DNA of 64,000 nt from Zygnema circumcarinatum (Eukaryota; Streptophyta; Zygnematophyceae; Zygnematales; Zygnemataceae). Shown here piece after piece: positions 1 through 10,085 of this stretch. The notes below the pieces were generated by a model. That model was not told the DNA's origin. It did no database searches and saw only the letters and a list, made by a program, of their open reading frames with translations. Where the stretch lies: NCBI GenBank assembly GCA_037447605.1, contig CM074814.1, positions 1,458,972 to 1,522,971 on the forward strand, given 5' to 3'. The translations under genes were made by a program, and so were the position numbers. Within the stretch, counting starts at the first letter, position 1. Each line of letters begins with the position of its first letter.

Positions 1-1205
1 TCAATTGAAGCACAATTTTGTACAATGAATCACTCATGGATTAATTATCTAATCCTTGAGAAACGTATTCTAACAATACTAAGTGGGGTGAAATTTTATA
101 TCAATAATATTTATAGAAAGGAATTTGACCAATAAATTTTGTATTTCGCTATATTTAACTCTTCTGCATATTGACAAATATGCAAAACTACAACGATTAC
201 CTAGGTAATACACAGCCAAAATTGATATAAAAATTGCACATAGCAGACAATTTTTTGTGAGTGTGAATGCTTTTCTTTAGGTTAGTTGAATTATAGCTTT
301 CTTTGTATTACTTCTATAGTCAACAAAAGTTTCACTATATTAAAAAATCATTGCAAGTATCTAGCTATAATCTTGATAACCATTAGATTAAATTGAAAGT
401 CAAAATCAGGATTGTTCTATTCCTAATACTTATATAGCTGGTCAACCCAAGTTATAAATTTTAGTCAAAGTATATAAAAATTTAAGTAGTTAACAGATAA
501 ATCACTAATATTGGGGTTGCAGTATTAATATACCAATAACCCAACCACAATATTAGTGACCTTAGTTTCAAGCCAATTACTAGCAATCAATGCAGCAAGG
601 AATGTATGAATTGTTGACGCAATTAATAGTTCTTTAAGTACAAATATAAGCAAATCTAATACAGCAAGTATACGCTTGAAAATGCAGTTACTTAGTCACA
701 ACTTAAGCGCTCATTAAAGACTTTCAATAAACAATAAGATATCCATATATGCCTATGAATAAATTGTCCTATCGATGCATGTTGTTACAGTGTAAATAAA
801 AATTCAATGTATTTTTTAAAAAACACAATTCCAAGTGTTGAGTTCCAACACAGAGTGATTGATTTCTTATAAAATAAACATATAAAATGCTTGCTCGAAT
901 CAAAGTGAAAGAATAGTTTTCAAACGCAAATTCAACTTCATGATAATCAAATCATTAGCATTCTAATTCTACATAACCTTAATAAGCATCTTGTAGTTCG
1001 TAAAAATCTGGAGTTATGTAGTCTTTACGCAATGGCCATCCAAGCCAACTTTCTGGCATTAGAATTCTTTTTAAGTGAGGATGATTGTTATAGACAATGC
1101 CAAACATATCATAAGATTCTCTTTCTTGAAAGTCTGCACTTTTCCAAATCCAAAAGCATGATGGAATACAAGGTTGTTTTCTAGATACAAATAATTCTTT
1201 TCGTT
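1..1205. other. Plastid-like AT-rich segment (NUPT or assembly junction)
   Basis: This stretch is far richer in A and T than the rest of the window and holds the 3' part of plastid ndhJ on the minus strand. The ~980 bases downstream of that stop codon show no reading frame or tRNA that I can recognise and look like a long plastid spacer. The composition changes abruptly at about 1200-1240, where ndhJ similarity also ends. Two readings remain open: plastid DNA inserted into a nuclear chromosome, or a chimeric assembly edge. Retention of ndhJ in the source plastid fits a streptophyte. Confidence 0.75.
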
Positions 1206-1218
1206 TTAGTTTCTCCAC
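979..1218 (-). pseudogene. ndhJ: ndhJ, C-terminal fragment (plastid NDH subunit J)
   Basis: The frame encodes the last ~75 residues of NAD(P)H-quinone oxidoreductase subunit J, including the strongly conserved stretches [29 protein letters not shown] and GWPLRKDY, ending ELQDAY. A full ndhJ has about 160-170 residues, so the first half is missing. The frame upstream of about 1218 closes with a stop and has no ndhJ similarity. The opening codon of the open frame is GTG, so it is a break point and not a start. In its source genome the protein would sit in the peripheral arm of the thylakoid NDH complex. Here it is a fragment with no evidence of expression. Confidence 0.9.
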
Positions 1219-1239
1219 GCCTTAGTAATGTTTGCACTC

Positions 1240-2770
1240 TTGTGGAGGGGATGATGCAGCAATTGACGAGTCTACGTTTTCTTTGAAGACCCTGCATGGA
1301 GGAGACAGCAGAAAGGAAGACGAAGTCAGGTACAGCATCGTCCAGAAGACGCTTCAATTCGAGAATGAAATCATGAGATCATGAAGTGATTGGAGGCCTA
1401 CTGTCCTGGCCCTTACTGTATACAAAAATAAAAGTGGGCTAAAGAATAAAAGGCAAACGGTGTACCATGCCGTGAAGCAGGGCAGGATTTCCTTCACTAT
1501 ATGGCGTAAGCACAGTCAGCGGGGTTGTAGCTGATGTGAGAGCAAGTAGATTCCTCCATGTAACTCTCCATCCTTTTGTATAACAATGGAGCTGAAGTGG
1601 CTTCACAATGTTCATCAAGCGTCGGACGTGTAGCCGTGGCCTGCTTTTCTTTTTAGTGCTGGGATTAAGCATTGTTCCAAAGCTGGGCAGCTAACCGACC
1701 AGTGATAGGGCTTACCTCCACCTCGAACATTAGTTAGTTGCTCGGTTTGCATCATTTTGGAGCTCTGACCAATTCCAATTGCTTTTGGTACAAAACTAAC
1801 CTTGTCAATATGTGCATAAGAGGCAAGGCTTGGGCGTGCTTTGTCATATTTAGGGCTTCATTGTTTTGGACATGTTGTTGGCCTCATGCGATCAGTCATC
1901 TCCCCGTCGCACTCTGTGGAAGATTTCGAGTTCAGAACTTTCACGAATGTCGCCCTCACAGATGTCCTTTGCTCTTCTTAGTTTCAGTTCCAGTTTCAGT
2001 TTCATTGCAGGCCTTTCAAGGACAGATCATCCCACAGAGGTTCGCAGTTGCTGCAGTTGTTGTTGTCGCAGTTGCTGCAGCTGCCATCCATGCTCTCCCG
2101 CGGCCGTCATAGCTCAGGTGGCGAGAGAGCAGGGCGAGAGCGCGAGTCGGAGAGAAAGCGAGAGAGAGAAAGAGGTACCGGGAGGGAGGGAGGGAGGGAG
2201 GGAGGGAGGGAGGGAGGGAGGGAGGGCCGTCCATCTGACGGCTGGATGGGGCGGCATCCGACGGGGGAGCTGGTGATAAAACCCGCCCTTTTTTTTAAGG
2301 CAGAAATCCCATCTTATTTTTACAGAAATGTTGACATGGGGCAGTGGAGAAAGAGAGGGCAAGCAATCAAGCTTATCACAAAGCAATTGTGCGCGGTTTT
2401 TTAAGGCCAGCAGTACTGCCCCCCTGACATGCGTGTCGTGTTGCGGCACTGATGTTTCTGTGAAGCATAGATAGGTCCAATTAATGCTGGTTACCGAGGC
2501 AACCTATGAATTGCCATACTGCGACTCAGGATCAACTTCACAGTTTTCCTCAGCTTCACAGTTTTCAATAAGAGCAATGTGACATATGCGGCCATATAAA
2601 TATTACGTATCACTCCTGTCTGTTTTATGGCTTGACCTACCTTGGTCAAAGACAGACATAATTCCAGGAATACACCTTAAACCTTAAAGCTTGGTCAAAA
2701 AGGAATATCGTACACCGTAAACTAGTACTAACATGTATAAAGCGCAACTTGACTGTCAACTTTCCTGTGT
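1240..2770. other. Intergenic, no gene seen
   Basis: No frame here shows a recognisable family or a consistent exon structure. The stretch contains a purine-rich block with a GGGA tandem repeat at about 2179-2226. The right-hand part is probably the 3' flank of the minus-strand gene that ends at 2771. Confidence 0.5.
2179..2226. repeat. (GGGA)n microsatellite
   Basis: About twelve copies of GGGA lie in a longer GA-rich tract (about 2120-2230). Reading frames crossing it encode low-complexity Gly-Arg-Glu or Pro-Ser and are not genes. Confidence 0.95.
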
Positions 2771-3635
2771 CTATATTGGAAAGCAATTATAGAGCGAAGG
2801 GTAGACGGCTGTCGCGGGTTGTGACATGATGCGGTTCCCTTCGGCCGCATTGCACACGTGCAGGACGAGGCCGACTGGCCAGAACACGACAGCTGTCGCT
2901 GCATACGCCACCGAGGCGAACACGAACCCGATCGGCTGCACACACAAAGGGACGGCAACTTCAGTTTAATGTTTCAATCATTTTTGAAAGCGCAAAGGGC
3001 TCGGCTCCAGTGGTGCGAAAAATATTCGAAAATACTCAATAGTGACGTAAGTGTGTGATCAGACAGCTTTAGAAGGTTCATCGCAGAGCATTCTGTACCA
3101 TGAATACGTCAGCCAGAAGTCTGTTTTGAAAAAAGCAACGTTCTATTACAGACCTGAATACGTTAGCCACTGTGAAGAACTCTACAACCTGATGGCAAAC
3201 ACACGTCCTTGCTAGTAACTTTGCATGCAGTTCTATCTGTCGGAGTGCCTAGCGAGGGACCAGGCGCATTGCTAGTCCTAAACGTAGCTCATCAAGCAGC
3301 AGTTTAAAACTAGTTTGCAAGCATCTAAGCAAACTAGACCGATGGCTTCATTCCAGTCCGCCTCGGCATTTTACTCCGACATTTCCATGATTGCGAAGCT
3401 CAGTCTAACATTGAGCTTCTGTTTCCCTCAACTTACAACTGTCAAAATCATACTTTTGCTATCAGCTTTTTCGACCAGCATTCCCCAAGATTTCTGATTA
3501 CAAGAACCACATGCACAGCTCCAGCCATACCTTCACAGTATTGGTGCCGCCCAGCTGATTCCCTGTGAACTGCGGGCAGAGCACAGGCCCCGCCAGGCCT
3601 CCCCCGCTCGCCAAAGGCCCTCCGGCAGCCGCCAT
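2771..3635 (-). CDS. Small membrane protein, YPS-x-CxPI family (member A)
   Basis: Two exons, 3531-3635 and 2771-2935, joined in phase 0 (AAG|gtatgg ... tgtgtgcag|CCG), give 89 residues. Exon 1 is a Gly/Ala-rich head. Exon 2 (54 residues) has one long hydrophobic segment of about 20 residues ending in VVFWPVGL, a cysteine, a short polar loop (AEGNRIM) and the C-terminal signature VYPSLYNCFPI. Two other loci in this window share the exon-2 length exactly, the same intron site and phase, and the same tail. I do not recognise the family and assign no function. It could be a small integral membrane protein with its conserved tail exposed. The TATA-like box at 3757-3765 and G-boxes upstream suggest stress-responsive expression. 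Confidence 0.72.
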
Positions 3636-3756
3636 TTCTCCTTACAAAAAAGACTTTTTCTGTCCTCACTTGTGGCGCTGACCTTTCCTTTTTAATACTA
3701 TATGGCGACTTGCCAGCGAGCGCACCTCCTGCAACCCCGCCGCCTGCCGGCCCTTT

Positions 3757-4034
3757 CATTATATACTCCTGCAGCAGCCCTGATGACCGGCGGGCGCCCT
3801 CCAATGGCGGCTGCCGCGTGGGCCGTCCTGCACACGTGGCGAATTCCCATTGGGGGACGCTCGGCTGCAGTTCCAGCAGGCGGCGGCCGCCGGGGAGGAA
3901 GGCCACTTGGCGCCGAACGATCAGCCCACGTGGCAAGCTAAAAGGGCGGCGCGTGGCGGAGTGGCCAAGCTCCGTCTGTTTCAGTCCGCCACGTGTCGCT
4001 GTGATTAGTCGGGTCATCGTACGGATTTCCGTAC
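3757..4034 (-). promoter_or_regulatory. Promoter of small membrane protein A
   Basis: Read on the minus strand, a TATATAATG box lies about 125 bases before the start codon. Upstream are three ACGT-core elements (CACGTGGC near 3833, CCACGTGGC near 3927, GCCACGTGTC near 3988), the ABRE/G-box type bound by plant bZIP factors. A CGTACGG...CCGTACG palindrome pair follows at about 4018-4035. ABA or desiccation control is an inference from these motifs. Confidence 0.55.
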
Positions 4035-4223
4035 GACCAGTTTCCTTGAAGAACAGGACGAGCCAGTTCGGGTAGCTATAGAACCGCTCAGTTCGACAAG
4101 GTCCAGTTTGAAACTGTGTCACTGAGAACATGCTGCTGTGCAGAAAGTGGGCCTCGTGCGCGGCTCGTCCTTTAAGAGGGGACAGTGGGTCAGCGCCGCC
4201 TCGCCTCGCCTCGCCTGCTATGA

Positions 4224-4284
4224 ATGTATGTATGTATGTATGTATGTATGTATGTATGTATGTATGTATGTATGTATGTATGTA
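4224..4284. repeat. (ATGT)n microsatellite
   Basis: About fifteen tandem ATGT units, preceded by four or five CGCCT units. The apparent Met-Tyr-Val-Cys reading frames crossing it are artefacts. Confidence 0.97.
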
Positions 4285-4736
4285 CGCCGCACTTTCTCAC
4301 ATGCTCCAAAGCGAGTGAGCGTAAAAATTCCACCCTTCCACCTGACAATGTTGGAACTTACATTCACCGGTATAACCACCGGTTCATGTGGTTTCAAGCA
4401 GGCTGAGAATTACAGTCCCTTGTTCCCTGACAGTTTGGGAGCTTGCACTCAACTCGTGGTTTCAAGCAGGCTGAGAATTGAGGTGGACCAAGCAAGCAGC
4501 TCGACTGGAACACTGAGAAGATCACGAGCATCTCTAAAGTATATTCACATTGCAGCCTCTGACCACAATACATCCTGAATACCAATCGCACCCGCAAAGG
4601 CGCGTTCCAAAATAGAAATGATAAGTTCCTTCGGCCAAACGAAGGCGAGGGCATTCTGCCCCAACAATTCTTTCGTGCAACTTTAAACTTGTTTGCAAGT
4701 TTGATGCTGCATAATTGAAGTCACATTCAGAATTGC

Positions 4737-7700
4737 TCATGTGCTCGAAGTGGGGTCCGAGTGGTTCCAATAGAGAACCGACCCCTTCCCGACCGGCCCG
4801 GACTCATAGCTGCGCGCTTTGAAGCCGCCGTATTCCCCATCGGCATATGCCACGCACAGGTCCAACATCTGCCGGAACACCTCACGATCCTTGTAGAATG
4901 CCTGGCTGCGAAACTCCTCTAAATCCATCCACTGCAGGTCCAACCCATGAATTCAAAAAAATCACTTCAATCACTTCACTTCGTATAAAGAAAAGGCAAG
5001 CATCCTGTCGCCTTCTTTAGGAAGACAGTGTACAAAAGCGCGTTCACATCCATGAATTGGAGATACTGTCAACCAAAGAATGTGAGCTACAGCAAGAGTT
5101 CGACCAACCTTGGCGTCTTCAATCTCCGCCTCCTGCTTTGTAATGTCTGACGAGAGGGGCCGAAGTGCGCAAACGAAGAAAAGATCGGATTTTCCAAAAG
5201 CAATTTGATGAGCTTGCCTGCAGCCCTCAGAACCGAGTTGCACTCTGAGCCTGTTTCCCCCTCATCTCACCGCATGTCCCTGTCTGTGGAACACACCAAT
5301 CTGCCGCGAAAATTTACGAGGTTCGTTCTCCTGCTCTCATATCTGATTAGAGCATTCTCTGACAGAAAGCTACGCGATACTTCATTGGGCCTTGACTCAG
5401 ATGCTGAGTCTGTACCTGAAGGTCAAAACTGTCAAAAACTCCGTATCCACCTGTCCACACCCCACCTCTCCTAATGAATCTACAAATACAAAAACGAGCA
5501 ACCTACTTCACCAAAGCAGATGACAAACATTCGTCATGGAGATTGCCCTCTGCAAGCACTTTCAAGATAATTGAAGGGCTGAGAATGCAACATGCTGTTT
5601 CGGCAACAGAATCTTGAATGAGAACCTGAACGGGAAAGAGCCCCCAATGTAACCACTTCTGCAATTCCTGCAATCACGCAGGAAAGCGAAAATGAGCAGA
5701 CGCTTACCCCTGTTTCCTCTTTCACTTCCCGCACAGCGCCATCACAAATATCCTCCGCCTGCGGGCCGGAAAGTATGACAAAGGTCAGGTGTAGAAAACA
5801 AACTGCTAATTATAAAGACTAACTAATGACTATGGCAATTCTCTGCCTTTCATCTTACGTCTGCATGGACTGATGTGGCAATCTCCACAGCAGATACAAG
5901 CTGTAAGCGTCCGCCTCTCACAAGTCAATGAACTGCAGAGTGGCGCAACACAGATGGGGCGAGTGAGGTCTCTCCCTACCTCATTAACAAGTCCAGTTGG
6001 CATTTTCCACACTCCCATTCCGCGCAGAGGTCCATTCTTTTCCTGGATTGCCAGCACCTGAGAGCCCTCAACCGTTTCAGTGCAACTTTCGAAAGGACTT
6101 CACATGATTTAGTTCGATTAAAAGAACAGCATTCAAAGAGAAAAGAAGCCGTAAAGCAATGAAGGTATAAGTGAAATAAAGAGGCTGGCCCAAATCCTCA
6201 CTCATCACGAATCATTGTTATCCAGTTCTAACCTACTGTACCATGCCTGAAAAGGTAGACGTGATTGGTTATGTGCTGTTTTACGATGGACGTTACAACT
6301 CAAGAGTCTCACTCTCACTGATATCGCGTCTAGGATAGGCAGAAGGAGAGATTCGTGATAGAGTGTAACTGTGCACCACTCCCTCGCTGCATATAACAAA
6401 TTAGGTGCGAAACCCACTCAGTAAATACCCCGGATTCTTACCTGCCTCTTTTCGTTCATAACGAATGCTCCAATGCCGACCTGGTGTGAAGCATTTGGAG
6501 GAAGTGTTGAAGGAGTTGATGGCAGCCAGCGAGTAAGCATAACGTGGTTCGGCTCTGCATGGTGGTAAATGAAGCCTGCCTATCTTGCAACAAGTAACTC
6601 CGTGTCAGTAGTGCCACCAGAGATGGTGTCAAGGGCGGGTTTCGCATCGAAAAGCATCACTAGAAAATATTGGGAGAAAGACAAGAGGAAAAACGAACAA
6701 GAGTATTTTCATCAAGAGTTGAGCCCCTGAGGACTTTTGGAGCAATCTTTGATTCTCCGGGTTAATCCATTGAACAATAGTGGTAACGCGCTTTTCCTCG
6801 TTTGTAGCTTTTGTCTTCAAACTGCTAAAGACTCCTCTGTGCACATTCAGTGAAATTACCTCGATCGCAATGGGTACTAGCTTTGCATGAGCCAATGGAA
6901 GTTGTAGCCACACTCCCTTTTTCCCCTGCAACGCATAAATGCTGCAATTCAAGACTTTGCTAATCATTTGGACGCTAAGAGCCTAAAGCACGAATGGAGA
7001 AAAGGGTACACACAATTACCCAACGCCCAGCTCCCCAGACCCACCCTCTTTCCCCCTCCCCGCAAAACTCTTGCTTCTATCCCCTTGAATATAACTGGAT
7101 AGTCTTCCAACCTTTTAGCCTTTCCGATCTCTGCGTCAAAAAACGCCTATGGAAACATCTAACGTTCAGCAAGAGCTAAGGCCGAGGCTGTTGGCTGCTT
7201 ATGACAAGAAACGATGACAGGCAGGAGTTGGGCTGCACAAGGTTCAGATATGGCAGTACTAATCCAGTAAAATGTAATCAAGCTTCAATAGTTTAGGGTA
7301 CCGCAGGATGTACCAGCGTCTGCCAAGCCTCCAAGGATGAATGGAGCTGTTGCCGGAACTCCCTCTCATCCAGCGGAATAGAAGAAGGGTTCACAATAAT
7401 TCCGTCATATCGATCCTCTCTACCAATAAGTACCGCACCAGCTTGCACTTTGGAAAGCAGAGCATCATGTTGCACTTGAGGAAAACAGAAGGAGAGTTAT
7501 AAACAAGGAGTTCAGCTGCAACTTCTGCTGGTTGAACAAATAGCTATAATACGAGATACATGGATGTACAGTGAATACGTCATTGGAAAGGTAAATGACG
7601 ACGGATCTTGAGAGTGTATGTGAATGATTTCGGGAGAAATTTGAATTCTACAGGCATTCTCCGTTTCTCAGTACTCGTCCCTGCACACGCTACTAACGTC

Positions 7701-8182
7701 AACTTAGCCTATCCAATAAATTGGCGTAACATACTCCAAGACACCCCGCAGCAAAGTTAGTCGTCCAGTTAACTAGTGCACTTAGCTGAGTCTACTAATC
7801 AATCAGATTGCAGATAGTTTTCCAATACACTGAACAGGCTAATACCTGAAGTGCTCACTGAATCGTCCGGTGGCAATTGTGCAATCCCTGTGGCCTCCTC
7901 AGGAGCCGAAAGATCATCGGCGTCGGGCATGAGATTAGAAGATATAGCTCTTGATCTGGGAGGTTTAGAGTGAAGGGAGGAACACCAAAAAGGAAGTTCA
8001 AACAGTCTGGACGCCTCAAAGACGGGGGTGTTGAGCAAGGCCGCTGGAGCAACGCCAGAGTGATGCACAAGCAGCTGTTTGCAAGAAGGCTGGAGCTGGC
8101 AACGAAGCCCTCCGTACCCAAGCGGGAGAAAATCTGTGCTAGCGAAATAAGTTATCCTGATGCGAAGTCGCTGCAGCTGCAT
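4737..8182 (-). CDS. Nudix hydrolase, NUDT8-like, plastid-type (9 exons)
   Basis: Exons (minus): 7846-8182, 7314-7447, 6860-6925, 6442-6579, 5980-6057, 5708-5758, 5416-5450, 5109-5217 and 4737-4931. All phases agree and give about 380 residues. A ~110-residue Ser/Ala-rich leader suggests plastid targeting. The plant Nudix pre-domain follows (DRYDGIIVNP, GKKGVWLQLP, GFIYHHAEP). A perfect Nudix box at residues 247-269 fits GX5EX7REUXEEXGU, split between exons 5, 6 and 7, with REVKEETG in exon 6. Then come KSDLFFVCALRPLS and a C-terminal YADGEYGGF block, all typical of the NUDT2-10 group. Such enzymes hydrolyse nucleoside diphosphates linked to another group, often ADP-ribose or NADH. The substrate here cannot be read from sequence. 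The exon-2 acceptor could instead lie 6 bases downstream. Divergent from the mTERF gene. Confidence 0.9.
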
Positions 8183-8618
8183 GGAATAAAGACTCCAGCA
8201 GCTTCATGCGTCGAGCACACGGCGTGGCGGCATCCTGCCGCAATGCGTTAGTGCAGCGACTCGTTGCAGTCCAATTGCCCTTCACAGAAAGCGCGCCAAC
8301 AGGTCCGTAGGCTCTCATCAGAAGGGGAAAGCGACGCCTCCCACACAGAGGAGCCCTTTGCGACATTCGCAACCCTAATTTTGGGTATGGTGAGCTCGAG
8401 GTAGAGCATTCAGAGGGAGTAAGTAGTAATCTCAGCGGAGGAGCCGCGCGGGAGGACGGCGATTCGTTCTCAGATAAAAGGGAGGAAGAAGGAAAAGGAG
8501 CAGATTTCCTGGTCACAGGAAGAGCTGCTTCTCGTCTCTGTTTTTCTGGCAAAGGGTCCTGAGCTTGCTCTTGGATTTTTTCTTCAGCTCCTGTTCACAT
8601 CACTGAAGGCGACGGCTA
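8183..8618. promoter_or_regulatory. Shared divergent promoter, Nudix / mTERF
   Basis: Only 436 bases separate the two start codons, which point away from each other. I see no clear TATA box. The interval must hold both promoters and both 5' leaders. The open frame on the minus strand at 8139-8552 is Ser/Arg-rich, out of frame with Nudix exon 1, and is better read as leader sequence. Confidence 0.55.
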
Positions 8619-10085
8619 ATGCGGCCATCAGCAGCTTCAAAGTCGGCCACCCAGGTCTCTTTGCTCACAATGTTTGCCAAAGAAGCTTTCAGCCTTTTGT
8701 GGCTGCGCAACTTTCGAGAGCCCTCAACACGGCTTGCAAGGCGGCCTCCAGCTAAGAGCTCTTTAAGCCCTAGAGGTAAACAGGACCTCTCTGGTTCTTC
8801 CAATTTTCCTTCGCCTGTATCCGGTTCAGGCGCAAGCTTAGACACCGGATTCTCGTGGCTGCCTGGACGGTTTCTGCTCCCTCGAGGCCTGAGTGGTCCA
8901 TTGCTTGACAGGAATGCCACTCCTTCTGTTGCTCCCGCGAAAAGCAGCCGCAAGGGTTCAAAGCCTGTTGGAGGTATCAGGACTACAGTGGCTCAGGCTG
9001 GTCAGGAGGAAGCAGTTGTTAGCCAGGAGAAGAGGAACGTATTGTCTAAAAGTGTTTGGCCAGAGGACGTCGAAAAAATCACTAAGAATTTAGAAGAAAA
9101 GTTCCCGAATAAAGAAGTGGGAAGCGCTGCTGTGGGAAACATCAGAGCAATGCTGCAACTTGGAGCGAAACGAGCTCAAATTCTGCGACTGTTTTCTGCC
9201 GGCGACACTTTCTATGATAAAGAGCATAGCAGTGCCCTGCTTTCAAAATCAGAAATTCTAAGCAAGTTTGGATTGCAATCCAGCGTGCTGTTCAAGGCTC
9301 TCTCGAAAACTTCTGACTGGCTGGCCACTCCGGATGTTGAAATGGCTCAAAATTTGGAATATCTGGACAAAGGCTTGGGTGTGAACAATCTGGGAAAGCT
9401 GGTCAGCGTTAATCCTCATGCATTGAGCCTTCCACTCGATGCAATTAAAGAGGCCGTAGGATATCTTCACGAATTGCAGATAGCTGATGCTGGGGCTGCA
9501 ATTGGACGTAGTCCAGTCCTGCTGGGCAAGGGGAAAGGAGATCTCGAGTCAAGAATAAGTAATTTAGAAACTGTTTTGCAGCGGAAAGGAAGTGAAATTT
9601 GGATGCTCATTGCGAAGCAACCAGCGCTACTTTCACGAAGCTCAGATACAATCTCGGAGTCTCACAATGGTCTGGTGGACACCTTTGGGAAAGATTCTGC
9701 CAGTAGACTTATAGCGAGTCAACCTCAGCTTCTTGGTATGGAGTGGGCACAACTCAGGGTCCCACTCGAAGGTTTGATTTCGCTTTTTACAAAGGACGTA
9801 GCAGTGCAGATGGTGATCACATGCCCTCTCTTGGTGAGCAGAAAGTGGAAGGGCACCCAGGAGAAATTTACATTCCTTCGAGAAACGATGGGGCGCAGCG
9901 TGGAGGAAATTCTAGAATGGCCCACAGCATTAACTTCAAGTTTCGATGGCCGCTTGCAACCTCGCTATGAAGCTCTCCAGAAACAAGGAGTTGAAAAAGA
10001 CTTCAGTCTGCGCAGCATGTTTGGTTGCGATGATGCCACGTTCAAACGGAGATTCAATGTCGAGCTTCTCAAAAAAAAGAGGTAA
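8619..10085 (+). CDS. mTERF-family organellar protein (intronless)
   Basis: One uninterrupted frame of 488 codons. The first ~100 residues are rich in Arg, Ser, Ala and Leu and short of acidic residues, as in an organelle transit peptide. A second in-frame Met at residue 17 is an alternative start. The rest shows the repeating mTERF pattern of paired helices with Leu/Pro-anchored turns, e.g. GKLVSVNPHALSLPLDAIKE, SPVLLGKG, AKQPALLSRS, ASQPQLLG and TCPLLVSRKWKG, ending in a basic LKKKR tail. Plant mTERF proteins bind nucleic acid in plastids or mitochondria and affect transcription, splicing or ribosome assembly. Which organelle and which target are not visible. It shares its promoter region with the Nudix gene. 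Confidence 0.88.
   Translation: MRPSAASKSATQVSLLTMFAKEAFSLLWLRNFREPSTRLARRPPAKSSLSPRGKQDLSGSSNFPSPVSGSGASLDTGFSWLPGRFLLPRGLSGPLLDRNATPSVAPAKSSRKGSKPVGGIRTTVAQAGQEEAVVSQEKRNVLSKSVWPEDVEKITKNLEEKFPNKEVGSAAVGNIRAMLQLGAKRAQILRLFSAGDTFYDKEHSSALLSKSEILSKFGLQSSVLFKALSKTSDWLATPDVEMAQNLEYLDKGLGVNNLGKLVSVNPHALSLPLDAIKEAVGYLHELQIADAGAAIGRSPVLLGKGKGDLESRISNLETVLQRKGSEIWMLIAKQPALLSRSSDTISESHNGLVDTFGKDSASRLIASQPQLLGMEWAQLRVPLEGLISLFTKDVAVQMVITCPLLVSRKWKGTQEKFTFLRETMGRSVEEILEWPTALTSSFDGRLQPRYEALQKQGVEKDFSLRSMFGCDDATFKRRFNVELLKKKR

Noticed and set aside
1-978. A plastid tRNA (e.g. trnF) downstream of ndhJ
   Set aside because: No cloverleaf with matching stems or a GTTCRA T-loop could be seen in the AT-rich spacer.
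3448-4131. 227-codon minus-strand frame
   Set aside because: It covers the promoter, leader and exon 1 of small membrane protein A in another frame; the spliced model explains the region better.
5669-5708. A 40-base intron after the Nudix box leading to the frame IAEVVTLGALSRS
   Set aside because: Too short for an intron and out of phase with the next exon. The acceptor at 5450 gives VDTEFLTVLTFR in the correct phase, as the family requires.
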